Source: Oscillospiraceae bacterium
Lineage (GTDB): Bacteria; Bacillota_A; Clostridia; Oscillospirales; Oscillospiraceae
Assembly: GCA_016302005.1 (NCBI GenBank)
Contig: JAEDOK010000063.1
Coordinates: 1 to 9,561 of the forward strand
DNA: 9,561 bases
Direction of reading: 5' to 3'
Shown here: positions 1 to 6,507 of the stretch, piece after piece
Numbering within the stretch: the first letter of the stretch is position 1
Layout: every line of letters begins with the position of its first letter
Position numbers and translations under genes: made by a program
Notes under the pieces: generated by a model
What the model saw: the letters and a program-made list of their open reading frames with translations, nothing else
What the model was told of the DNA's origin: nothing
Databases searched by the model: none

Positions 1-7
1 ACGGCGT

Positions 8-45
8 TGAAAACCGATTGAAATGAATATTTTAATCGGTTTTCA
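8..45 (-). terminator. Long hairpin across the eutE stop codon
   Basis: A near-perfect inverted repeat: 12-bp perfect arms at 8-19 and 34-45 continue inward through a G.T pair and four A/T pairs to a 4-nt loop at 25-28, giving a 17-bp stem. It includes the last codons and the TAA stop of eutE (stop at 32-34). In the minus-strand transcript it would fold just as the ribosome leaves eutE. There is no clear U-run after the stem, so it may be a weak terminator, an RNA stabiliser or a processing site between eutE and the next operon gene outside the window. The structure is seen directly; the role is inferred. Confidence 0.45.
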
Positions 46-1474
46 GTATCAGTCTGCGCAGGATCTCCTGTGTCAGGGTTTCGACGAGCGCTGCGTCCGC
101 CTGCGGCAGAGCGGAATTTTTCCCTTCCTCCGTGCCCCACGCCACGCGGCGCAGGTTGATGAGGTCGAGCGGACCGATATTGTTCGACGACGAGCTGCCG
201 CCCACCGCGCCGCAGCCAAGGGTGAGGGCGGGGAACAGGTTCGTTGTCAGTCCGATGCCGCCCAGCGAGGCGGGGGTATTGACCAGGAAGCGGGAGACGG
301 GAATCTCCAACGCAAAGCGTCGAATGACCGCCTCGTCCCTGGCGTGGATGGCGAAGGTGTGTCCCGCGCCCTCGCCCAACAGCACCTCGACGGCGCGCTT
401 TAAGACGGTATTCTCGTCGCGCTCGATGAACAGAGCGAGAACGGGGCAGAGCTTTTCCCGGGAGTAGGGTCTTGTCGGTCCCGCCTCCGTCTCGCGGGCG
501 ATCAGCACCTTTGTGCCCTGCGGGACGGTGAAGCCGGCAAGCGCGGCGACCTCGCAGGCGGTCTTGCCCACGACCTTGGGGTTGATGGAGCCGTCCGCCC
601 GCAGGAGGAGCTTGGCGAGCTTCCCAGCCTCCTCCGTGGGGAGGAAGTAAGCGCCCTGCCGCTGAAACTCCGCCTTGACCTTCTCCGCGCAGCATTCCTC
701 GATCACAACGCTTTGCTCCGAGGCGCAGACCGTGCCGTTGTCAAAGGTTTTCGAGCGGATGATGTCTGCCACCGCCTTGGGGATATCGGCGGATTTGTGG
801 ATATAGGCAGGCCCGTTGCCTGCGCCCACGCCGATGGCGGGTTTGCCCGACGAATATGCCGCCCGCACCATCGCGCCGCCGCCCGTGGCGAGGATGAGGC
901 GGGTGTATTCGTGGCGCATCAGCTCCTGCACGGCGGGCATGGTCGGCGTGGGAATGCAGCCGATTGCGCCCTTGGGGCAGCCTGCCGCCTCCGCCGCACG
1001 GGAGATCAGCTCCGCTGCCTTCGTGGTGCATTGCACCGCGTGGGGGTGGGGCGAAAAGACGATGGGGCTGCCTGCCTTGAGGGCGATCATCGCCTTATAA
1101 ATGACCGTTGAGGTCGGGTTCGTCGAGGGGACGATGCCCGCGATTACGCCGACGGGCACGCCCACATCCCAGACGCGCCTGTCCCGATCCTCGCGCAGGA
1201 TGCCGACGGTTTTCATGCCGCGAATCGCATGGTAGACGCGTTCGGCGGCAAAGCGGTTTTTGGCTTCCTTATCCCTCGCGTTGCCGAAGCCCGTCTCCTC
1301 GCACGCCATTTTTCCAAGCATGGCGGCGTTCTCGCTGCCCGCGCGGGAGATCGCCTCCGTGATGGCGTCGAGCTGCTCCTGCCGGAAGGTGCGTAGGGTC
1401 TGAAATGCCGCCTCCGCCTGACAGAGGAGCGTCCTTGCCTCCTGCACGGAGCGTAAATCCTTATCCAATTCCAT
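32..1474 (-). CDS. eutE: CoA-acylating acetaldehyde dehydrogenase EutE
   Basis: Oxidises acetaldehyde with NAD+ and coenzyme A to acetyl-CoA inside the ethanolamine microcompartment. The 480-aa product is a little longer than the roughly 467 aa of enterobacterial EutE. Seen in sequence: the cofactor-binding stretch with GVIAGIVPSTNPTST at about 109-123, the glycine-rich ATGGGAMV near 196-203, and the catalytic cysteine C250 in NGTVCASEQS. A C-terminal tail (about 449-480) has a Gly/Ser/Pro-containing linker followed by an amphipathic helix ending in LTQEILRRLILKTD, resembling a microcompartment encapsulation peptide (inference). The start is the ATG at 1472-1474, preceded by AGGAGGA (1481-1487); a longer reading frame upstream to 1552 would run through the eutL coding end and lacks a comparable ribosome site. 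It follows eutL after 11 nt, and its ribosome site overlaps the eutL stop, indicating coupling. Confidence 0.96.
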   Translation of the reverse strand: MELDKDLRSVQEARTLLCQAEAAFQTLRTFRQEQLDAITEAISRAGSENAAMLGKMACEETGFGNARDKEAKNRFAAERVYHAIRGMKTVGILREDRDRRVWDVGVPVGVIAGIVPSTNPTSTVIYKAMIALKAGSPIVFSPHPHAVQCTTKAAELISRAAEAAGCPKGAIGCIPTPTMPAVQELMRHEYTRLILATGGGAMVRAAYSSGKPAIGVGAGNGPAYIHKSADIPKAVADIIRSKTFDNGTVCASEQSVVIEECCAEKVKAEFQRQGAYFLPTEEAGKLAKLLLRADGSINPKVVGKTACEVAALAGFTVPQGTKVLIARETEAGPTRPYSREKLCPVLALFIERDENTVLKRAVEVLLGEGAGHTFAIHARDEAVIRRFALEIPVSRFLVNTPASLGGIGLTTNLFPALTLGCGAVGGSSSSNNIGPLDLINLRRVAWGTEEGKNSALPQADAALVETLTQEILRRLILKTD

Positions 1475-1485
1475 GTGCTTTCCTC

Positions 1486-2133
1486 CTATTCGATCGGCGC
1501 GCTTGCGACTGCCCGGATTGCCTCTGCAAAGGCGTCGCACGCTGCCTGACACGCCGACTGCGTGCCGGTGAGCAGCCCGCCTGCGAAGTTCGTCTCACTG
1601 GGCGGGGCGAAGAATTCCTTCAGCTCCACATCCGAAGCCTTGAGCGCCGCGTCCAAGCCCACGACCGCCTCCACGGGCGGCGCGATCAGGTACGCCAGCG
1701 GCTGCCCGAGGGGAATATGGGCGAGGGAGGACAGATAACTGCCAGTGCGCGAGACGCAGTGGGCGAGATAGACGATGTCACCCTCTTCATTCGCGGTGCG
1801 GAAGCCGAGGCTGTCGAGGGCGGCGCACGCCGCCTGCAAGCCGCTCTTGACCTCCGAGGGGTTGCGGCCGCCGAGGACGCCGATGACCTCCCCTGCCAGC
1901 TTCGTTGAGGCGTTGGACGCGCCTGCGTAGAGGCTCCTCGCGTAGACCACGCCGACGCTTGCCGCCTTGGTCGCCTCGTCGAGCGCGATATAGGTCGCGT
2001 CGTCGCAATCCGTGGAGAGCAGTCCGACGGTGCTGCAGTCCTTCGGGAGCTTTAACGCTTTGCGCAGCCCCTGACTGACATTGGCAATGAGCTGCACGGA
2101 GAGGGTCTTTACCGGAATCAACTGCCCGATCAT
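1486..2133 (-). CDS. eutL: Ethanolamine microcompartment shell protein EutL
   Basis: A tandem-BMC-domain protein that forms pseudohexameric trimers in the microcompartment shell; EutL pores are thought to gate larger molecules such as ethanolamine and cofactors. The 215-aa length matches the family (219 aa in E. coli). Recognisable blocks include STDCDDATYIALDEATK near residues 40-56, the following VVYARSLYAGAS, GEVIGVLGGRNP in the first half, and SRTGSYLSS, LIAPPVEAVVGLDAALK and PPSETNFAGGLLTGTQSA in the second half. The ATG overlaps the eutC TGA by 4 nt (2130-2133), and an AGGAGG ribosome site lies at 2141-2146 within the eutC end, so translation is probably coupled. It ends 11 nt before eutE; the eutM shell gene often found nearby in other clusters is not between them. 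Confidence 0.97.
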   Translation of the reverse strand: MIGQLIPVKTLSVQLIANVSQGLRKALKLPKDCSTVGLLSTDCDDATYIALDEATKAASVGVVYARSLYAGASNASTKLAGEVIGVLGGRNPSEVKSGLQAACAALDSLGFRTANEEGDIVYLAHCVSRTGSYLSSLAHIPLGQPLAYLIAPPVEAVVGLDAALKASDVELKEFFAPPSETNFAGGLLTGTQSACQAACDAFAEAIRAVASAPIE

Positions 2134-3029
2134 GCTGTTACCTCCTGTACGAGATCAATGCCCGATGCCTTTTGCTTGAGCATTTTGTCGATCAGCGAGG
2201 CGATATGCGCACCTGCCTCCACTGCCGAAACGCCCTGCCGGTGGATGTTTGACACCACGGTGCGCTTTGACTCGGAGATGCCCCGATGGGGGCGGTAGGT
2301 GATATAGGCGGACATGGACTCGTTCGTCACCAAGCCCGGGCGTTCGCCGACGAGCATACAGACCAGCTCGCAGCCCGTCAGATCACCGATGTGGTCGGAC
2401 GCGCCGACGCGGCAGAATTTGATGAACAGGCTCTTGCCAAGCTCAATGCCGTAGCTTTTTAACCCCTGCCGGATGGCAGCGGCGCAGTCGATGGCGTTTG
2501 CCTCGATCGCCGCAGAGGACAGCCCGTCGCCGATGACGAGCAGGACGCGCTGATCCGCGCAGGTCTCGCGGATGACGATTTGATTCTGCTCGTCAAAGCG
2601 CCGTCCGAGGTCGGGGCGCGTCAGATATTCGTCCTTGTCGCGGCACTCGGTCTTGACCGGGATCAGTCCGTTTGCCTTGGCAAAATCCTCGGGGACGAGG
2701 GAGAACACGCTGTCCTGCGCCGCCGCGTGATCCGCGCGGAAGCGGAGCAGCGTCGCGGTCTTATAGCGCGTGCCTGCCCGTCCGACGCCGAGGCGCGCGG
2801 GGGTTTTGGCTTTGAGTGCCATAAATGCCGCCGCGTTTTTCGGGTTCTCCACCAGATACTGCTTGCGCAGATCGACGGTTGTGATGTCGGCGATCACGCC
2901 GCCGTCCTCCGTGCGCAGGTTCTGCGTGGGCTTATAGTCGCCCGCTTTGACGGCCGGCTCGGGGTGCTCTCCCGTGTGCAGCTCCCGCAGCATCTGCGCG
3001 ACAATGGTTTTCAGTTCCTCTTTGTTCAT
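2130..3029 (-). CDS. eutC: Ethanolamine ammonia-lyase small subunit EutC
   Basis: Small subunit of adenosylcobalamin-dependent ethanolamine ammonia-lyase, which converts ethanolamine to acetaldehyde and ammonia; it contributes to B12 binding with EutB. At 299 aa it is close to the E. coli length (about 295). Conserved stretches seen: RLGVGRAGTRYKT (79-91), TRPDLGRRF (137-145), VIGDGLSS (165-172), GERPGLVTNESMSAYITYRP (228-247) and NIHRQGVSAVEAG (261-273). Residues 1-17 form a likely amphipathic helix followed by a flexible Pro/Gly-rich linker, as expected for the EutC signal that targets the lyase into the shell (known for the family, inferred here). The ATG at 3027-3029 has an AAGGAGG site just upstream and follows the eutB stop by 12 nt. 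Confidence 0.98.
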   Translation of the reverse strand: MNKEELKTIVAQMLRELHTGEHPEPAVKAGDYKPTQNLRTEDGGVIADITTVDLRKQYLVENPKNAAAFMALKAKTPARLGVGRAGTRYKTATLLRFRADHAAAQDSVFSLVPEDFAKANGLIPVKTECRDKDEYLTRPDLGRRFDEQNQIVIRETCADQRVLLVIGDGLSSAAIEANAIDCAAAIRQGLKSYGIELGKSLFIKFCRVGASDHIGDLTGCELVCMLVGERPGLVTNESMSAYITYRPHRGISESKRTVVSNIHRQGVSAVEAGAHIASLIDKMLKQKASGIDLVQEVTA

Positions 3030-3041
3030 TCCGCGCCTCCT

Positions 3042-4403
3042 TTATAACAGTGCCGAGCCGTCGCCCGCTTTTGCCGTGAGCCTGCCGTTTTCCACGAAGC
3101 CCATGCGCTCAAGCCAGCGCTGGAACGGCGGGATCGCCGTCAGACCGAAAATGCTCCGCAGCGTCGCCGTCTCGCGGAAGCCGGTCGTCTGATAATTGAG
3201 CATGACATCGTCGCCGTGGGGGATGCCCATGAAATAGTTGCAGCCTGCCGCCGTCAGCAGGGCGGCGAGGTTTTCAATGTCGTTTTGGTCGGCTTTCATA
3301 TGGTTGGTGTAGCACGCGTCGCAGCCCATTGGGATGCCCGTGAGCTTGCCCATGAAGTGATCCTCCAGTCCCGCGCGGATGACCTGCCTTGCGTCATAGA
3401 GATATTCAGGCCCGATGAAGCCGACCACGGTGTTGACCAAGAACGGCTGATAGCGCTTGGCAAAGCCGTAGCAGCGCGCCTCCATCGTCACCTGATCCGC
3501 GCCGAAATGCGCCTCGCTGGACAGCTCGGAGCCTTGTCCCGTCTCGAAATAGAGGACGTTCGGACCCTCCGCCGTGCCTTGCGTAAGGGCAAGCTGCCGC
3601 GCCTGCTCGACGGTCTTGCCGTCAAAGCCGAAGGCCTCGTTGCCCTTCTGGGAGCCTGCGATGGACTGGAAGATGAGGTCGGCGGGCGCACCTGCCTCGA
3701 TCGCGCGCATTTGCGTGGTGATATGCGCCAGAACGCAGATCTGCGTCGGGATCTCATACCTGCGCTTGAGCTCGTCAAACTTTGTGAGGATGCGCCTGGT
3801 GCTGTCTACGGTGTCGCCGGCGGGATTCAAGCCGATCACCGCGTCCCCCGCGCCGAAGGTCAAGCCCTCCATGACCGAGGCGACAATACCGTCGATATCG
3901 TCCGTCGGGTGATTCGGCTGCAAACGGCACGAGAGCGTCCCGGGCAAGCCGATGGTGGTGTTGCAGTGGGCGGTGACGGGCATTTTTTTCGCGCAGGTGA
4001 TGAGGTCTAAGTTGCTCATCAGCTTACAGACGGCGGCGACCATCTCGCTTGTCAGACCGCGCCGCACCCTTGCAATATCGGCGGTCGTGGTCGTTTCGGA
4101 GAGCAGCCACTCCCGCAGCTCCGAGACGCTCCAGCCGCGAATCTCCTGATAAATGCGCTCGTTGACATCGTCCTGAATGATGCGCGTGACCTCGTCCAGC
4201 TCGTAGGGGACGACGGGATTTTCGCGCAGGTCGGACAGCAGCAGCTCCGACAGCACGACCTTTGCTGCGACGCGCTCTTCCGCGCTCTTTGCGGCGACGC
4301 CTGCCAATTTGTCGCCCGATTTTTCCTCATTCGCCTTCGCAAGGACTTCCTTGACATCGCGGAAGGTGTAGGTTTTTCCGAACAGCAGTGCTTTCAGCTT
4401 CAA
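3042..4403 (-). CDS. eutB: Ethanolamine ammonia-lyase large subunit EutB
   Basis: Catalytic large subunit of the B12-dependent ethanolamine ammonia-lyase. It is 453 aa, the same length as the E. coli protein, and substrate-site residues known from that enzyme fall at identical positions: R160 and Q162 in CRLQPNHPTDD, N193 in GLNPAGDT, E287 in LYFETGQGSE and D362 in MGCDACYTNH. The N-terminus, MKLKALLFGKTYTFRDVKEVLAKANE, is split here only by reading (KEVLAKAN is family-typical). The start codon is TTG (4401-4403) with AAGGAG at 4412-4417 and 8-nt spacing; an in-frame TAA at 4419-4421 rules out an upstream start. Unlike its tightly packed neighbours, it is separated from eutA by 715 nt of repeats, so its transcription or mRNA stability may differ from eutA. 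Confidence 0.98.
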   Translation of the reverse strand: MKLKALLFGKTYTFRDVKEVLAKANEEKSGDKLAGVAAKSAEERVAAKVVLSELLLSDLRENPVVPYELDEVTRIIQDDVNERIYQEIRGWSVSELREWLLSETTTTADIARVRRGLTSEMVAAVCKLMSNLDLITCAKKMPVTAHCNTTIGLPGTLSCRLQPNHPTDDIDGIVASVMEGLTFGAGDAVIGLNPAGDTVDSTRRILTKFDELKRRYEIPTQICVLAHITTQMRAIEAGAPADLIFQSIAGSQKGNEAFGFDGKTVEQARQLALTQGTAEGPNVLYFETGQGSELSSEAHFGADQVTMEARCYGFAKRYQPFLVNTVVGFIGPEYLYDARQVIRAGLEDHFMGKLTGIPMGCDACYTNHMKADQNDIENLAALLTAAGCNYFMGIPHGDDVMLNYQTTGFRETATLRSIFGLTAIPPFQRWLERMGFVENGRLTAKAGDGSALL

Positions 4404-4458
4404 ATGAACAGCTCCTTTTTATAATGTAGTGCGTGCGTTTGGGTGGGGCGGTTGGTGG

Positions 4459-4497
4459 ATAGTGAATGGTGAATAGTGAATAGTGAATAGTGAATAG
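4459..4497 (-). repeat. Heptamer array (ATTCACN type), left arm
   Basis: Five units of a 7-bp repeat reading ATAGTGA (one variant ATGGTGA) run from 4459 to 4493, with a partial sixth unit. On the minus strand the unit is TCACTAT, in phase with ATTCACT. It forms the left boundary of the composite insert and is inverted relative to the array at 5075-5102. Confidence 0.9.
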
Positions 4498-4540
4498 GTC
4501 GTGTGCAGGCACACCCGACTGCGTATAAGCTCCCTACGAT

Positions 4541-4709
4541 GTCATTGCGAGGAGCGCAGCGACGCGGTAGCGCAGCCGTTCGCGAGGAACGAGCGTTACG
4601 GATGCGGCATACCCCTTGCGGGTACAATCTCGTGCAGGAAATAGCAAGTGCGAACAAACCTACAGCCGGAGATTGCCACGACCAGTGTGCGCACTGGTCT
4701 CGCAATGAC
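4541..4709. repeat. TCATTGCGAG palindromic element, copy 1
   Basis: A 169-bp element bounded by perfect 11-bp terminal inverted repeats: GTCATTGCGAG at 4541-4551 and CTCGCAATGAC at 4699-4709. Internal hairpins include CCAGTG-TGCG-CACTGG at 4682-4697 and TACCC-CTTGC-GGGTA at 4610-4624. This family of GTCATTGCGAG repeats is common as a non-coding interspersed element in many bacterial genomes, where its translation is often mis-annotated as small proteins. It is followed by a 20-nt linker and then copy 2. Confidence 0.85.
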
Positions 4710-4729
4710 AAATGGGGTAGCCTCTCCGT

Positions 4730-4898
4730 GTCATTGCGAGGAGCGCAGCGACGCGGTAGCGCAGCCGTTCGCGAGGAACGAGCGTTACGGATGCGGCATA
4801 CCCCTTGCGGGTACAATCTCGTGCAGGAAATAGCAAGTGCGAACAAACCTACAGCCGGAGATTGCCACGACCAGTGTGCGCACTGGTCTCGCAATGAC
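4730..4898. repeat. TCATTGCGAG palindromic element, copy 2
   Basis: By direct comparison identical to copy 1 across the whole 189-bp period (starting T of TCATTGCGAG at 4542 versus 4731), including the 20-nt linker. Perfect 11-bp terminal inverted repeats are at 4730-4740 and 4888-4898. The lack of any difference points to recent tandem duplication or gene-conversion-like homogenisation. Confidence 0.85.
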
Positions 4899-4918
4899 AA
4901 ATGGGGTAGCCTCTCCGT

Positions 4919-5033
4919 GTCATTGCGAGGAGCGCAGCGACGCGGTAGCGCAGCCGTTCGCGAGGAACGAGCGTTACGGATGCGGCATACCCCTTGCGGG
5001 TACAATCTTGTGCAGGAAGTATCAAGTGCGTAC
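4919..5033. repeat. TCATTGCGAG element, partial copy 3
   Basis: Starts exactly one period (189 bp) after copy 2 and matches it through about 5007, then shows scattered differences and diverges entirely after about 5033. The right terminal inverted repeat is missing. The end therefore looks like an older, truncated unit at the insert margin, next to about 40 bp of unassigned sequence before the right heptamer array. Confidence 0.75.
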
Positions 5034-5074
5034 AGGTAGGCAAGAAACAGAGAAAGTCGGAACGGCGTTTCGTT

Positions 5075-5102
5075 ATTCACCATTCACCATTCACGATTCA
5101 CT
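5075..5102 (+). repeat. Heptamer array (ATTCACN type), right arm
   Basis: Four consecutive 7-bp units, ATTCACC, ATTCACC, ATTCACG and ATTCACT, on the plus strand. They are the same unit as the array at 4459-4497 but inverted, so the two arrays bracket the 189-bp repeats. The array ends 16 nt from the eutA stop codon. Confidence 0.9.
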
Positions 5103-5118
5103 GTTTGCTAATCTCTGC

Positions 5119-6507
5119 CTATCCGAGGGCGAGGGTTTTGACGACCACGGGGAGGACTTGTCCGTCAGCGACGGGGGCGCCGATGTCGAGGTAGGAGCCT
5201 TCGGGGAGGGCGACCGAGTCAAGACAGACCAGCGGCACTTCCGGCAGCAGCATCCCCACCGCCTGCCCCAGTGCCTTGCCCATGTCCGCACGCACCGCGA
5301 TGATGAGCGGGTTCCCCGCCTCCGCGCAGTCCCGCAGCCCGAGGGCGACACCGTCGGCAAGTTTACATAATTCAGAAAAGCGCGGATTTTCCAAGCCGTG
5401 CAGTGCCAAAACCGTGGGTGTGCCGTCAGGGGAAAACAGGGCGGTCTTTGTCCGTATTTTCTCCGCGAGGGCAGGTGGCTCCAACGCTTCCTCCTCCTCC
5501 GACAGCGCCGCGACGGGGAGGTTCTTCAGCGGGAAACGCACGCGATCATAGAAAATGGTGCTGCCGGACAGCTCCGTTGCGTGGCTGCCCGCGCCGATGA
5601 CCGTCGCGCGGATGGTTTCCTTTGCCCGCAGGAAGCGGCCCTGACACAGGGTGGAATGATAGATCGCCCGACCCAGCAGGACGCCGAGATCACCGTAGGC
5701 GAAGGGAGCGCGCGGCTGATCGTCGATGAGGTCGGCAACGCCGCCGGAGAAGGACAGCAGCGGCGCCCCGGTGACGGTGATGGCCTTATCCGTGATAAAG
5801 TCGGCAATGCCGCCTTGCCCGCTGACGGTGCGGCAGAGGATTTCGACGAGAAGCTTTAGCACCGGCTGTAAGTCCGCCTCCGTCAGGCGCTGCCCGATTC
5901 GGAAATCAAAATGCGGGCGCAGGACGGGGGAGAGGTAGGTGAGCGTGCCGTCCGGATCGAATTTCATCAGCCGACCGCCTACATTGAGGCAGCCGGTGTC
6001 TTTTAATTTCCCGTTTTCAAACAGGGCGAGGTTCGTCGTGCCGCCGCCGATGTCGAGATTCAAGACGGCGCAGCGGCGCTCCTCCGAATACGCCTGCGCG
6101 CCGGAGCCTTTGCCTGCCAAGACGCTTTCCAGCGCAGGTCCTGCCGTTGCCACGACGAAGTCTCCTGCAAAGTCGGACAGGGCGTTTAACACCTCTCGGG
6201 CGTTTTCCTTGCGCGCCGTCTCGCCCGTGATGATGACCGCGCCGGTCTGAATGTCCCTTTTTTCAAAGCCTGAGGCGGCGTATTCCCCCTCGACAATCTC
6301 TCGGACACCCGATGCGTCGATACGGGTATCGGACAGCAGGGGCGTAAAGTGGATGGCGCTGCGGTAAAGCACCTCTTTTTCCGCGATGGCGAATTGCGGG
6401 ACGCTGAACGCCGCGCCCACATTGCGGAGGGTGAGGCGCGAGATCACAAGCTGCGTCGTGGTCGTGCCGATGTCGATGCCCACCGACAAAAGCCGTTCGT
6501 CCGTCAT
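5119..6507 (-). CDS. eutA: Ethanolamine ammonia-lyase reactivating factor EutA
   Basis: An ATP-dependent chaperone-like factor that exchanges damaged cobalamin on inactivated EutBC for fresh adenosylcobalamin. The 462-aa product matches the family size (about 467 aa in E. coli). It has the ASKHA-fold phosphate-binding motifs: GIDIGTTTTQLV at 10-21 and LNLDIGGGTTNLALF at 149-163, followed by LNVGGRLMKFD near 174-184. The C-terminus VVVKTLALG fits EutA. The ATG at 6505-6507 overlaps the TGA of the alcohol dehydrogenase gene by 4 nt (6504-6507), and the ribosome site inside that gene is weak, so translational coupling is likely. It normally adjoins eutB; here a repeat composite begins 16 nt after its stop. 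Confidence 0.96.
   Translation of the reverse strand: MTDERLLSVGIDIGTTTTQLVISRLTLRNVGAAFSVPQFAIAEKEVLYRSAIHFTPLLSDTRIDASGVREIVEGEYAASGFEKRDIQTGAVIITGETARKENAREVLNALSDFAGDFVVATAGPALESVLAGKGSGAQAYSEERRCAVLNLDIGGGTTNLALFENGKLKDTGCLNVGGRLMKFDPDGTLTYLSPVLRPHFDFRIGQRLTEADLQPVLKLLVEILCRTVSGQGGIADFITDKAITVTGAPLLSFSGGVADLIDDQPRAPFAYGDLGVLLGRAIYHSTLCQGRFLRAKETIRATVIGAGSHATELSGSTIFYDRVRFPLKNLPVAALSEEEEALEPPALAEKIRTKTALFSPDGTPTVLALHGLENPRFSELCKLADGVALGLRDCAEAGNPLIIAVRADMGKALGQAVGMLLPEVPLVCLDSVALPEGSYLDIGAPVADGQVLPVVVKTLALG

Larger units (their letters stand above)
4404..5118. other. Repeat-filled spacer between eutA and eutB
   Basis: No gene is supported in this 715-nt gap. It consists of 55 nt next to eutB that contain its ribosome site (AAGGAG at 4412-4417), a composite repeat (4459-5102), and 16 nt next to the eutA stop. 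Open reading frames on both strands exist only because the 189-bp repeat length is a multiple of three and carries no stops. I see no convincing sigma-A promoter in the 55 nt before eutB; the A/T patch near 4421-4427 would place a start site on top of the ribosome site. Confidence 0.85.

Noticed and set aside
1475..1552. 26-residue N-terminal extension of EutE to an ATG at 1550-1552
   Set aside because: The extension lies inside the eutL coding sequence, is Arg-rich and unlike the family, while ATG 1472-1474 has a perfect AGGAGGA and the family-typical MELDKDL start.
4400..5083. 227-aa minus-strand reading frame with three internal repeats (and the 178-aa plus-strand frame at 4503-5039)
   Set aside because: They translate the 189-bp non-coding palindromic repeats, whose period is a multiple of three. 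Both strands and several frames are open, there is no ribosome site, and this repeat family is a well-known source of false small-protein annotations.
4459..5102. CRISPR array
   Set aside because: The repeats are 7 bp or 189 bp with no unique spacers of 30-40 nt, and there are no cas genes nearby.
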